From Pseudomonas sp. F(2018) (lineage in GTDB: Bacteria; Pseudomonadota; Gammaproteobacteria; Pseudomonadales; Pseudomonadaceae), in assembly GCF_005508865.1 (NCBI RefSeq), contig NZ_SCOM01000001.1, positions 1,178,001-1,242,000 of the forward strand: DNA of 64,000 nt, given 5' to 3'. Below are positions 52,714-61,208 of this stretch, piece after piece. The notes below the pieces were generated by a model. The model saw only the letters and a list, made by a program, of their open reading frames with translations. It searched no databases and was not told the DNA's origin. How positions within the stretch are numbered: position 1 is the stretch's first letter; every line of letters begins with the position of its first letter. Made by a program: the position numbers and the translations under genes.

Positions 52714-53225
52714 CAGGCACCCCCAGCCGCTGAGCGGCGGATCAGCTGAGTGATGTGGTCGGCGGCCATGTCGAGGATCTCGCTGCTGTCCTCGGCCGAG
52801 AGCCCCAGGAACGCACGCGCCTCGATCTTCACCTGGCGCTTGGAGACCCAGCCGAAGCCGGGAATGGCGAAGCGCAGGTACTGGCCGGCCTTGGTCGCGA
52901 TGGTGGCGCCGAACTGGTGGACAGCCGCATAAATGCGGTTGGTGCCCCACTCGGCGGCCTCGCTGTCGGCCTGGCTGGTGATCGAGTCACCCAGGTGGCC
53001 ATCCTTGGTCAGCGTCTTACCGCCGTTGTGCAGGGCGCGCAGGCTTGGCTTCCAGCGCTGGCCATCCGGGTCGGTCTGGGTGCTGAAGCGTTCGCGGGTG
53101 CTGTTCTCGCCATAGAAGGCGATCTGCTGCAGCAGCGGCTGCGGGTTGGCGCCCAGGCGGCGGATGCTGGTAAACACTCGCTGCACTGCCACCAGGTTGG
53201 AGTCCATGCGGATACTGACGGCCAT
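52713..53225 (-). CDS. Phage virion morphogenesis protein (Mu gpG-like)
   Basis: 170 aa. NSTRERFSTQTDPDGQRWKPSLRAL and GDSITSQADSEAAEWGTN are the family's hallmark; in Mu the gene G product acts in head/tail joining. In Mu it follows gpF directly, but here it comes after the gp36-like gene, a rearranged order also seen in other Mu relatives. Confidence 0.92.
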   Translation of the reverse strand: MAVSIRMDSNLVAVQRVFTSIRRLGANPQPLLQQIAFYGENSTRERFSTQTDPDGQRWKPSLRALHNGGKTLTKDGHLGDSITSQADSEAAEWGTNRIYAAVHQFGATIATKAGQYLRFAIPGFGWVSKRQVKIEARAFLGLSAEDSSEILDMAADHITQLIRRSAAGGA

Positions 53226-53725
53226 CAGATGAACCCCTTCGAGTTGTCGCGGCTGAATACCAGCGACTCGCTGACCATCTCGGCGCCGGCCGAAGACTGT
53301 GCAGTGGCGCCGCTGTCACCTGGGCCGAGCTGCACGTTGCCCCGCGACACGTCGCGCAAGAAGGCTATGGAGTCGTCGTGGTTCTTCTTCACCTGGTCGG
53401 TTACCGCGTCGTCATAGAGGAAGTAGCGGGCCAGTTGGCAGGCGATACGCTCCAGGACGTCGGCCGCTTGCACGACAGGCGTCTGGTAGCGACTAGCCAG
53501 GTAGCCGTTGATAGTGCTGTCCGCATCGAGCAGGGACCGCTCGATGTTGGCCTGCGCCGCCGCCGCTGCCGCCTGCTCCTCGGAGGAGTAGTCGGAAAGG
53601 TCGTCACCGCGCACTGCCTTGGCGAGCAGCAGGCCATCCACCAGGGAGGGCACGCTGTCGTCGGCGCGCTGGGCGATCTCCTCGGCGCTGTAACGCGCGA
53701 GCAGCTGGGCGGCGCTGGCGTACAT
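53225..53725 (-). CDS. DUF1320 protein, Mu gp36
   Basis: 166 aa. MYASAAQLLARYSAEEIAQRAD and IACQLARYFLYDDAVTDQVKKNHDD match DUF1320 (Mu gp36), a head-completion type protein. Overlaps gp35 by 1 base and the next gene by 1 base. Confidence 0.92.
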   Translation of the reverse strand: MYASAAQLLARYSAEEIAQRADDSVPSLVDGLLLAKAVRGDDLSDYSSEEQAAAAAAQANIERSLLDADSTINGYLASRYQTPVVQAADVLERIACQLARYFLYDDAVTDQVKKNHDDSIAFLRDVSRGNVQLGPGDSGATAQSSAGAEMVSESLVFSRDNSKGFI

Positions 53726-54096
53726 CAGGCGGCACCTCCGGGCGGGGTTTCGGTGGTAGTGGCGCCGTCCACTTTCGCGGGCTCATTGGCACCGGTCTCG
53801 GACCCGGCCTGCTGCTGCAGCTGGGCATCGTCCTCGGAGGTGGCCGGAATCTCGCTTTCTTGGACGGCCAGCAGCGGCTCCTCGCGGATTGCCTTGAGCT
53901 GCTCGTCGGTCAGGTTCTCCAGCAGCAGACCGTGGCCCTCGCGGGTGAAGACGTGGCCGGCGCGACGGAACACCTCCGGGAGGCTGCGGACATAGATGCC
54001 CGGCAGCATGGTCGGCTCTTTGCCGCCATTCGGTTTGGACGCCGGCTTAGCTACCGGCTTGGTTTGCGGCTTGGTGCGAGGTTTCTGAACTGCCAT
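53725..54096 (-). CDS. Mu-like gp35 (FluMu-type) protein
   Basis: 123 aa. A Lys/Pro-rich N-terminus, then GIYVRSLPEVFRRAGHVFTREGHGL as in FluMu gp35. The C-terminus is rich in Thr and Glu. Sits between capsid and gp36 genes, as in Mu. The function is not established. Confidence 0.88.
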   Translation of the reverse strand: MAVQKPRTKPQTKPVAKPASKPNGGKEPTMLPGIYVRSLPEVFRRAGHVFTREGHGLLLENLTDEQLKAIREEPLLAVQESEIPATSEDDAQLQQQAGSETGANEPAKVDGATTTETPPGGAA

Positions 54097-54109
54097 GTCT
54101 CAGCCCTCC

Positions 54110-55018
54110 TTAGGCGCCAGTACCGGTCGAACCGAAGGACAGCTGCCAGAAGCCGTAACCGGCAGCAGCTCGGGCCTCGGCGCCGAACTTGTACTTCTTG
54201 AGGTTGAACACGTCCTCGGCCTCGGGGTTGGTCTGGGAGACGAACACCGGCTTCTTACGCGGCTGATAGATGAAGGGCTTGATCGGCTTAGTGGTATCCA
54301 GCAGGAACCAGGCAGTGTCCGACTCGATACGTCCGTCCACGACCAGCTCGGCGGTGCCCTTGTAGGGGTTCGGGGTGCCGTCTGCCAGCTTGGCCTCGGT
54401 CAGCAGCATGCGACCCATGTCTTCCAGGGCAGGTCCGACCAGGAGGACGTTGGGCGTGATATTGAGAGAGCGGCCTTCGTCGTCCTTGAACTTCTTCATG
54501 GCAGTGCGGGCCGCTCCGTAGCTGGCTTTGGCTGCTGCCAGATTGGCGTTGGAGAGCGCGACGGTGCTCTTGTTGCTCACTACGCCGCTGCCCACCGGGT
54601 GGTCGGTGTCGAAGTGGTACTGACCGTCGTAGGTCTGCTTGGTGAAGCCGAGGTTGACCGCCTCATACACCAGCTCGTCCGGCAACTGAGCCGACGAGTA
54701 GCCGGCCATCTGGGCCTGGGGCTTGTAGATCCCCAGCTGGTCGTCCTCGATGTGGTTGCGGTCGACCTCCACGGTAGCTTCGAAGTCTTCGTTGGCGACC
54801 ACGTATTTGTAGGCTTCCAGGGCTTTGACGACCTTGGCACCCACCCAGCGGCGCATTTTCGGGAAGAGGCTCAACCAGCTGTAATCGTTCTGGCCGCTGT
54901 TGCTCGGCACTTCCATGGCAATCTTCTGCCAGGTGGTGGGCGCAGCGTCGAAGGCGTTGTTGAAGATGGTCTTCAGGCTGATGAAGGCCGCCTGCAGGGA
55001 TTGCTTATTAATCAGCAT
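54110..55018 (-). CDS. Major capsid protein, Mu gpT
   Basis: 302 aa. MLINKQSLQAAFISLKTIFNNAF and DYSWLSLFPKMRRWVGAKVV are the N-terminal signatures of the Mu major head subunit. The C-terminus NLKKYKFGAEARAAAGYGFWQLSFGS is also conserved. Preceded by an AAGGAG-type ribosome-binding site. Confidence 0.95.
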   Translation of the reverse strand: MLINKQSLQAAFISLKTIFNNAFDAAPTTWQKIAMEVPSNSGQNDYSWLSLFPKMRRWVGAKVVKALEAYKYVVANEDFEATVEVDRNHIEDDQLGIYKPQAQMAGYSSAQLPDELVYEAVNLGFTKQTYDGQYHFDTDHPVGSGVVSNKSTVALSNANLAAAKASYGAARTAMKKFKDDEGRSLNITPNVLLVGPALEDMGRMLLTEAKLADGTPNPYKGTAELVVDGRIESDTAWFLLDTTKPIKPFIYQPRKKPVFVSQTNPEAEDVFNLKKYKFGAEARAAAGYGFWQLSFGSTGTGA

Positions 55019-55045
55019 TGCGGGTGTTCTCCTTGTGATTCCCGG

Positions 55046-55444
55046 TTATTCCACCCACACGCCGTCGGCCTCGATGCCGACGATGCGGCCGGCCGGGGAG
55101 CGGGTGCCGGTGCCATCAGTCGCCGCGACGGTCTGGTCGTCGACGATGTAGGCGGTTTTCATGAGGTGGGCCTGGTTAATGGAGCCATCGTTGACCCACT
55201 TGAAGGCCTGCAGACGACGCACCGGCACCGACTTGGCGCCGTTGGCGCCCCCGGTGTTGTCCACGGTCTCCTCGGCGCGGCCTACATAGGTCAGGTTGGT
55301 TGCGGTGCCGCCTGGCACGCCCCAGCCGCTGGCATTGACTACGGTGAGGCCGCCGGCAAAGACCTTGGCGTTAGCGGCCAGGGCGACCGAAAGGATGGTT
55401 GCGATCTGCTGGGCGGTATTGCGGTCACGAACGAGCGCGGTCAT
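55046..55444 (-). CDS. Head-associated small protein (decoration-like)
   Basis: 132 aa. MTALVRDRNTAQQIATILSVA then a Gly-rich beta region; lies between the protease/scaffold gene and the major capsid gene, the position of a head decoration or capsid cement protein. AAGGAG 5 bases before the ATG supports high expression. The exact family is uncertain. Confidence 0.8.
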   Translation of the reverse strand: MTALVRDRNTAQQIATILSVALAANAKVFAGGLTVVNASGWGVPGGTATNLTYVGRAEETVDNTGGANGAKSVPVRRLQAFKWVNDGSINQAHLMKTAYIVDDQTVAATDGTGTRSPAGRIVGIEADGVWVE

Positions 55445-55453
55445 GGGGGCTCC

Positions 55454-55954
55454 TTATGCCTTGAGCGTTGCCAGGTAGTCTTTCGGGTCGACGCCCAGTT
55501 GGCGGCAGACGGCTGTGGCCTCGTCGTCCAGCTGCTCGACGGAGGTCGGCACAGGCACGCGGCCATCGGTCTGCTGGCGCTTGAGCGCAGCGATCACTGG
55601 GGTGTCGGCCAGATAGGTCTTGAGGGCGGCGACATCCTTGCCCCCCAGGTCGCGGGCCCACTTCTCCTGGGCAGGCAGCAGGCGACCGTCAGACAGACCG
55701 GCCTGAACCAGTTCCTCCACGTCACGGCCTATCTGGTCGGACTTGAGCGCGACCAGGTCCTTCTTCAGTTCTTCAACCACCGACAGCGGCGCGAACTGAG
55801 CCGGGTCGGGGTTGGCCTTCGCGGCAGCCAGCTGGGACTGAAGCTCAGGCAGCTTGTCGGAATTGCCCTTGACCGTGTTCAGGGCGGTTTGGATGTCCTC
55901 GTCACTGGCGTCCGACGCCAGGCCGAGCAGAGCGATCAGTTGTTCGCGGTTCAC
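55454..55954 (-). CDS. Nested scaffold protein (Mu gpZ-like)
   Basis: In-frame GTG at 55954 within the protease gene, preceded by AGGAG (55968-55964) at a 9-base spacing, gives a 166-aa protein (M)NREQLIALLG that is only the helical scaffold half. In Mu the scaffold Z is nested in I in the same way. No separate promoter needed. Confidence 0.7.
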   Translation of the reverse strand: MNREQLIALLGLASDASDEDIQTALNTVKGNSDKLPELQSQLAAAKANPDPAQFAPLSVVEELKKDLVALKSDQIGRDVEELVQAGLSDGRLLPAQEKWARDLGGKDVAALKTYLADTPVIAALKRQQTDGRVPVPTSVEQLDDEATAVCRQLGVDPKDYLATLKA

Positions 55955-56509
55955 ACTGTGGTTCTCCTCTGCGGATGGGGCGGCCGGGTCGGCCAGTTGA
56001 AAGCGGGCAGCCGCCAGCGCCGGCAGGGAATCCATGCCGTCTAGCGCTGGGTCATTGGTTATGGCGACGTGCCGCAGCTCCAGGACGGCGCCAGTGCGGG
56101 TGTCGTAGGTGAAGACGGGGGACAGGTAGCGGTATTCGCGGGCCTTAATGAAGGCGGCGCCTTTCTCTGTCCACTGGGGGGCGGTAGCGAACAGGCCCTG
56201 GCCTTCGCGCCATTCCAGGTCGATTCCCTTGATCCAGCCAGCAGCAGGCGCAGGCTGGCCATTCCTTTCGCTGTTGAGGGTCTGGTGCTCGTAGTCAACG
56301 ACGAAGTCAGTGATGCGGGCCGCAGCCTTGGCCAGCACGCGGGCCGCGATATCGGCATTGATGAGCCAGTGACCGGCCTCGACGTCAGCCGGGCGACCGT
56401 CGCGGGCCTTGAAGGCCCCAGCCGGGAACAGCTGGATAGCCGCGCCTTCGGCCTGCAGCTCGAAGGTGCAGGCGGCGAAGGCAGTATGGAGGGGGGCTTG
56501 TTTGCTCAT
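55454..56509 (-). CDS. Prohead protease with scaffold, Mu gpI
   Basis: 351 aa. Mu-like I protein: serine-type protease domain with WLINADIAARVLAKAAARITDFVVDYEHQTLN and PVFTYDTRTGAVLELRHVAITNDPALDGM. A Glu/Gln-rich helical second half acts as scaffold. Contains a nested in-frame start (see 55954). Cargo genes separate it from gpF. Confidence 0.93.
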   Translation of the reverse strand: MSKQAPLHTAFAACTFELQAEGAAIQLFPAGAFKARDGRPADVEAGHWLINADIAARVLAKAAARITDFVVDYEHQTLNSERNGQPAPAAGWIKGIDLEWREGQGLFATAPQWTEKGAAFIKAREYRYLSPVFTYDTRTGAVLELRHVAITNDPALDGMDSLPALAAARFQLADPAAPSAEENHSVNREQLIALLGLASDASDEDIQTALNTVKGNSDKLPELQSQLAAAKANPDPAQFAPLSVVEELKKDLVALKSDQIGRDVEELVQAGLSDGRLLPAQEKWARDLGGKDVAALKTYLADTPVIAALKRQQTDGRVPVPTSVEQLDDEATAVCRQLGVDPKDYLATLKA

Positions 56510-56556
56510 GCCGCCATGTTCGGCGGCTAGAGCGGGCTATTGCAGATTGAAGGGGT

Positions 56557-57441
56557 TCAGTAGCTAAGCAGTGTCGGAACAAGCTCCACTATGGTGCCAT
56601 GGTCTGGAAAGCGAAGAAGATAGTGTCCTTCCTCGCCAAACCGGAGCCGCGCCTCCACGGTACCAGGCAGGTGTGAAAGACCAGCTGCTTCGAGGATCGT
56701 CTCCTGATGCCTCAGGCAATCAGATTGCAGGGCCCGAATCTCTTCCCGCCATTTATCTGCCTGTATCGTCGCCTGAATGTCCGTTCCAGCACGGCTCATA
56801 ATCCCACCTGGCGGAGCATAGACAGTGCCATCGCTGACTTTCGTGTAAGGATTGAATTTGATCGCACGAGCACGGGCACGCTGCTCTTCGGTAAGGTCGT
56901 TCGCTGAACTGCTGTTCATACGGAATCTGGCAATTGCGCCAGGCCAGTTCCGGTGAAGGGTCTCGATCAGTTCGCTTTTTGTCCACGGCGCGGGTGTATG
57001 GGCAAAGATGCCGATGGCATAGAACGTGTCTTCGGTCACGTAAGCCAATACCAGTGGCCTAGTCCGCTCTACCAAGTCAGCGTTCTTGTGGTCAGGCTTA
57101 ATCCCGAGGTGAAAGTGGTGAATACCCCAATCGTTCAGCAACCCATCTAGGTTGCTAAGCAGTTGATGCCCGCCGCTTAAGTGCGGACGCAGATCGATTC
57201 CCGCCTTAACCTTTCCGGCAAGATTGTTCCAGCCGGCATCGAGCTCTGGCGGCACGGTGAAAACATCAGACAGCTCTACTGCACGTGCGTGTGCTGGTAT
57301 GGCTCTACGAAATGAGTCAAAAAAACTGACCGGAACGTCTCTGTCATCAATCTGGTCGACTGGGTCTCCCCACACAGTTTTCATTTCTGTACGAAGCGCT
57401 TTTATCCAGTCCGCCTCAAAATTTAGCTTCAACGTTGCCAT
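56557..57441 (-). CDS. Cargo protein of unknown function (HHFHLG motif)
   Basis: 294 aa, not assigned. Key segments: DRDVPVSFFDSFRRAIP, DLRPHLSGGHQLLSNLDGLLNDWGIHHFHLG and YAIGIFAHTPAPWTKSEL with HRNWP. No membrane segment. AAGGAG 8 bases before the ATG gives good translation. Codons are visibly less GC-rich than in the structural genes. Inserted between gpF and the protease, so it is not needed for virion assembly and is likely cargo such as defence or superinfection exclusion (inference). Confidence 0.75.
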   Translation of the reverse strand: MATLKLNFEADWIKALRTEMKTVWGDPVDQIDDRDVPVSFFDSFRRAIPAHARAVELSDVFTVPPELDAGWNNLAGKVKAGIDLRPHLSGGHQLLSNLDGLLNDWGIHHFHLGIKPDHKNADLVERTRPLVLAYVTEDTFYAIGIFAHTPAPWTKSELIETLHRNWPGAIARFRMNSSSANDLTEEQRARARAIKFNPYTKVSDGTVYAPPGGIMSRAGTDIQATIQADKWREEIRALQSDCLRHQETILEAAGLSHLPGTVEARLRFGEEGHYLLRFPDHGTIVELVPTLLSY

Positions 57442-57690
57442 CCATGTGCTCCTTATAGGCGTAAAGCGCGTTAGACCGGCGTTAGATTGCGAGAAAGCAA
57501 GAAATTCAGGCCACCGGCACTCCTAAGTGCTAGCAGCCCATTTATAGCAGCTCTAAGGGACATGCGAAGATCCAGTCCACCGCAGCCGACGGGCACCAGT
57601 TCATAGGCGACCAACCACCTGAAACACCGTCTGAATGGCTGTGCTATCTTGCCTGCAAGGCAGACGTGACACGGTGATATTCTCCCGGCC

Positions 57691-57757
57691 GTACCACGCA
57701 GCTTGCTGCGGAGGGCTATGTGGGGTTCCTGGCTTCGGCCAGACTGGGAGGCCCCAC
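57691..57757 (+). ncRNA. C4-like structured RNA candidate
   Basis: Two strong hairpins on the plus strand: GCAG-CTTG-CTGC within 57697-57710, and GTGGGG (57720-57725) pairing with CCCCAC (57752-57757) around TGGC-TTCG-GCCA (57730-57741), with TTCC able to pair GGGA inside. Layout and conserved-looking GGGTTCC...GGGAGGCCC resemble C4 antisense RNAs of phages P1 and P7 (from memory). It fills the 57442-57765 gap between the two cargo genes; no ORF runs through it. No clear promoter identified. Confidence 0.5.
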
Positions 57758-57765
57758 CGCCTGCC

Positions 57766-58443
57766 TTACTTCACGATCCCCACCACTGCCATAACCGCCG
57801 CTATCACAACCAACTGCCATGGCGTGAGCACATGGTGGAAGTTATCTAGGTAGCCCCGACGGTTGCGTACTTCTAGAAAGCGCCAGAGTCGCACCTTGGC
57901 TTTTTCCAGGCGGCTTGGGTCCAACAGCAAGCTTTCAACTCGGTTGAAGACCAAAAAGCGGGCTATCTGTTTTTCTACCCAGCGCCTTGTCAGATCGTCA
58001 GTGTTGTACGTGTAGTCGATCAAAAGCTCTTTACTTTGTTCGCCCCTCGCTTGGTCGCTCTCTAGCTGGGGAGGCTCAAGAAATACTTGAACGACCCCGT
58101 CGGCGGAAGAGTGGTGAACTACCAACTGTGCCCCATGCTCGATATCAACAGTCATCCTGGGGCCGCTTTCAGTCTCCTCAATGAACCCGTGACCAGTTGG
58201 CTGGAAATGAAAGGACAAAATTACCGCTTCTTGACCCAACAAACGGTCTGATGAGTAACCATCGTCACCCGGCTTCTGCACCGTCATTCCAACGCCGCCA
58301 TGGCGCGCAAGCTCAGCAAAGTCATCGAATACCGCAGCGACCAGCTCCGCGTGAATTGGCCAGTTTCTTTTTGACCTCTCTATGCGCAGTTTGCTTTTCT
58401 GCCTGCTCCTACTCTCACGCTTCCAAATGCGCTCTAAGCCCAT
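57766..58443 (-). CDS. Cargo protein with C-terminal membrane helix
   Basis: 225 aa, not recognised. Strongly basic N-terminus (ERIWKRESRSRQKSKLRIERSK), a soluble middle and a C-terminal hydrophobic helix (about residues 208-224, LVVIAAVMAVVGIV), so probably tail-anchored. The ribosome-binding site is weak (GGCGGAG abutting the ATG). It lies between gpF and the C4-like RNA. Superinfection exclusion is a guess from location and anchor. Confidence 0.65.
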   Translation of the reverse strand: MGLERIWKRESRSRQKSKLRIERSKRNWPIHAELVAAVFDDFAELARHGGVGMTVQKPGDDGYSSDRLLGQEAVILSFHFQPTGHGFIEETESGPRMTVDIEHGAQLVVHHSSADGVVQVFLEPPQLESDQARGEQSKELLIDYTYNTDDLTRRWVEKQIARFLVFNRVESLLLDPSRLEKAKVRLWRFLEVRNRRGYLDNFHHVLTPWQLVVIAAVMAVVGIVK

Positions 58444-58483
58444 CTCCGCCCCCAGCTACCATGGCCGCATGGCATCGGCCGAT

Positions 58484-59671
58484 CTAGTTTGGGTTTAGCT
58501 TATCGGCCTTTTTCCGCAGGCGCCGCAACTCCTGATCCCTCAAGGCTTGCCGGCTGCTCAGCCTGCGCAGACTAGTCATGAACAGTCCCTTGCCGCTCTT
58601 CGTCGCCTTGACCACGGTGACGTATCCCTCTTCTTCCAGGATGAAGATGACCGAGCCGTCTCTGGCATCGAGGATCTGCTCCCCCTGGTCTACCGCTGTC
58701 TGCACCACGCCATACTCGCCCAGCGTGATCTCCGGGTGCTCGCGCAGCTGCTTGGCCAGGGTCTCCTCGGAAAATGCCACCAGCTGGGTCTTGGCCCCCA
58801 TGCGCTCGGCCAGCTCCTTGCCCACATAGGCTAACGGGAAGGCGCCCGCCGGTTTGCGATACCACTCGGAGAACGCCGGGCCGGTTACTAGGTCGGCAAT
58901 GCTGGAGCGAACTATGGGTGGCGGAGCGGCCTCCAGTTTCTCCACTAGGTGGCGAGACAGGCTCGCCCGCCGCCCACCAGGTGGATAGTGGAACGCGGGG
59001 TGTACCCCTACCGGAATCTGCTGGACTTCGCCGGTTCTCTGATTCACATAGGGGCGCGTAGGCACCTGCGGTGCTTGGCGTACGGACTTGCCCAGGCGCT
59101 CCAGCTGTCGCGCAGACCGGGGGGTGACCCGGCACTTGCAGCCAAACTCCTTGACCGGGCAATGGGCCTGCCAGAACGGGTCATCTACCGGCAGCACCAG
59201 GCCATCCCAGGCGCTGTGCTGCAGACGCGGGTTCTCGGAGTTGGCGCCGTCATACTCCAGGAATGGAAAGGCCTCTTTGTTGCCCTGGATGCGCGCCCAT
59301 TGCCCCTCGGCGTGGGCCGTACGCAGGTTGCTGTCATAGATGACCTTGAGGCGGCGCGGGCTGCCGAGCTGGACCTCCTGGTCCTCTCCTGTCTGCGGGT
59401 CGCGCTGCACCTGCCGCCCCCACCAGCCTCTGGCCTGCAGGTTTGGAGTCAAACGCTTCCGGAAGTCCTGGAGCGTGGTGCCCTCGGCCAGCGCGCGGTC
59501 GACTTCGGCGCGGATGTCCTGGAGCAGGTCCAGTTGCATCGCCTTGGCCACCGTAAAAGCGGCCTGGTGCTGGGATTGCCAGACGTCGCGGTGGTCGAAG
59601 CCAATGGCGTAACCCTTCTGGCGGAAGTACTCGACGGCTTCCTTGGGCGGCAGCGGGCGCAGTTCGATCAT
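58484..59671 (-). CDS. Head morphogenesis protein gpF with C-terminal nuclease-like domain
   Basis: 395 aa. The N-terminal two-thirds is the Mu gpF / SPP1 gp7 family: SNLRTAHAEGQWARIQGNKEA, then a zinc-like CPVKEFGCKCRVTPRS. The C-terminal part from about residue 270 (GAFPLAYVGKELAERMG, then GEYGVVQTAVDQG and SVIFILEEEGYVTVVK) resembles the phage PBECR (barnase-EndoU-ColicinE5-RelE-like) domain. In Mu gpF is a head protein packed in few copies. Overlaps the portal stop by 1 base. Confidence 0.9.
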   Translation of the reverse strand: MIELRPLPPKEAVEYFRQKGYAIGFDHRDVWQSQHQAAFTVAKAMQLDLLQDIRAEVDRALAEGTTLQDFRKRLTPNLQARGWWGRQVQRDPQTGEDQEVQLGSPRRLKVIYDSNLRTAHAEGQWARIQGNKEAFPFLEYDGANSENPRLQHSAWDGLVLPVDDPFWQAHCPVKEFGCKCRVTPRSARQLERLGKSVRQAPQVPTRPYVNQRTGEVQQIPVGVHPAFHYPPGGRRASLSRHLVEKLEAAPPPIVRSSIADLVTGPAFSEWYRKPAGAFPLAYVGKELAERMGAKTQLVAFSEETLAKQLREHPEITLGEYGVVQTAVDQGEQILDARDGSVIFILEEEGYVTVVKATKSGKGLFMTSLRRLSSRQALRDQELRRLRKKADKLNPN

Positions 59672-61200
59672 CAGACGGCGCCACTTTGGCCGGCCAAGCC
59701 AGCAGCGAACATGCCCTGGGCGATCAGCTCCGCCAGATCATCAACGTCGAGCTGTGGAATGATCTCCGGCAGCCGGTCGCGGAACTCTTCCAGGGTCTTG
59801 CAGCTGGCCAGCAACTGCTGCACCGGCTCGGCCAGTGCGGCGACCGGCTGCCATTCGTTGGCCAGTTGGTCGGCCAGATCGCCCAACGGGTCGGCGGGTT
59901 GCTCCGACTTGAGTGCCGCGACACGAGCAGCGGCAGAGCCAGGCGCTGCGCTTCCCGGCCGGACCAGGACTCGCTCTTTGCCGGTAGGCAGAGGGATACG
60001 CAGCTTGTCATGTACCCAGCTTTCCGGAATCTGCAGGCCCGCGTCGACCAGTTGCGGAAGCGCCTCTGCATAGACGCCCAGGTCTTCAGGCTCGACCAGG
60101 TCGAACTGGAAGCGAGGCAGGCGACGCGGGTCGCGATCACCGCCTTTGTTAAGCACCAGGAGCGGATAGAGCAGGTATTGGCGCAGGGTAGTTGCGACTT
60201 GTTTGGCATCGCTCTTGAGGAGGTCGTGCCGCACTTCGTTGTGTACGTTGCCCAGAGCATTGGTGGCAGTCTTGCCGTCGGCCTGACTGGTGAGCGTACC
60301 GCCCAGGATGGCTTTGGACATGCTCTTCTCTGCCCATTGGACCATCCAGTCGAACGGCTCATGCGTTCCCTTCGCGGCTTCCTTAAAGTCGATGGCCATG
60401 CCTTCGGGAATGATCCCCGCTGCATTGTGGCCAATGCTCACAACCGCGCGCAGCAGGGTCGCCTTTTCCTGAGCACTGGCGCCAGGTTGGTACTTGCCCA
60501 GACGCAGAGGAAGGCCGTACACCTCCAGGAACTCGGCCAGGTCGCGAACCGCGTAGTTCTTGAATAGGTAGGGCCAAGCCAGCACACGGTACAGTCCGGC
60601 GCGCGCCACATAACCGGATTTGGCCTTGTGCTGGTGGACAATCCAGCCGAACGGATTGAGGGCCTCCCCTGCGGGAGAGCCATCGCGCAGGCGCAGCTCG
60701 GTACGGGTTTCTGGGTCCAGCTGGAACCAGGAGGACTCCCGATAGTTGAACGCACCCGGCATCCACTCTCGTCCAACCTTCTGCCAGTCCAGCTCGATGC
60801 AGGAGAAGCCCTTGCCGATGGCATCGAGCATGTCGAACAGCAGATCCTCGAAGTCACCCAGGTCCTGGAGCATCTCATTCAACCAGTCGGCTTCGGCCTT
60901 CTCGGCAGCGGTCGGATTGCGAGGCGGTGACACCTGCCACTCAACGGTGGTGAGCGCGCGGCGCCGCTTGCCGATCTCAGCCAGCAGATGGGCGTCCTTC
61001 TCCTCCATGTCCTGGAACAGTTCGCATTGTGCCCGGAGGTCGCCTTGCTCGGCGCCGCGCAGGATCTGCGCCAGACGGGGCGGTGTCAGCCCACTGGACG
61101 GGTGTTCGGCGTACTCGGTTTGGAGCTGAGCCAGGCGGCTTGTCTGTTGCTCGCTCAGCGTCTGACGCTCCAGGGGGCGTCCAAAAATATCTACAAGCAT
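59671..61200 (-). CDS. Portal protein, Mu gp29 (DUF935)
   Basis: 509 aa. Start MLVDIFGRPLERQTLSEQQT; EKDAHLLAEIGKRRRALTTVEW and GKFSCIE-like GKGFSCIELDWQ segments are the DUF935 portal signature. Forms the dodecameric DNA gate of the head. Starts 8 bases after the terminase gene. Confidence 0.93.
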   Translation of the reverse strand: MLVDIFGRPLERQTLSEQQTSRLAQLQTEYAEHPSSGLTPPRLAQILRGAEQGDLRAQCELFQDMEEKDAHLLAEIGKRRRALTTVEWQVSPPRNPTAAEKAEADWLNEMLQDLGDFEDLLFDMLDAIGKGFSCIELDWQKVGREWMPGAFNYRESSWFQLDPETRTELRLRDGSPAGEALNPFGWIVHQHKAKSGYVARAGLYRVLAWPYLFKNYAVRDLAEFLEVYGLPLRLGKYQPGASAQEKATLLRAVVSIGHNAAGIIPEGMAIDFKEAAKGTHEPFDWMVQWAEKSMSKAILGGTLTSQADGKTATNALGNVHNEVRHDLLKSDAKQVATTLRQYLLYPLLVLNKGGDRDPRRLPRFQFDLVEPEDLGVYAEALPQLVDAGLQIPESWVHDKLRIPLPTGKERVLVRPGSAAPGSAAARVAALKSEQPADPLGDLADQLANEWQPVAALAEPVQQLLASCKTLEEFRDRLPEIIPQLDVDDLAELIAQGMFAAGLAGQSGAV

Positions 61201-61208
61201 GTGGGCTC

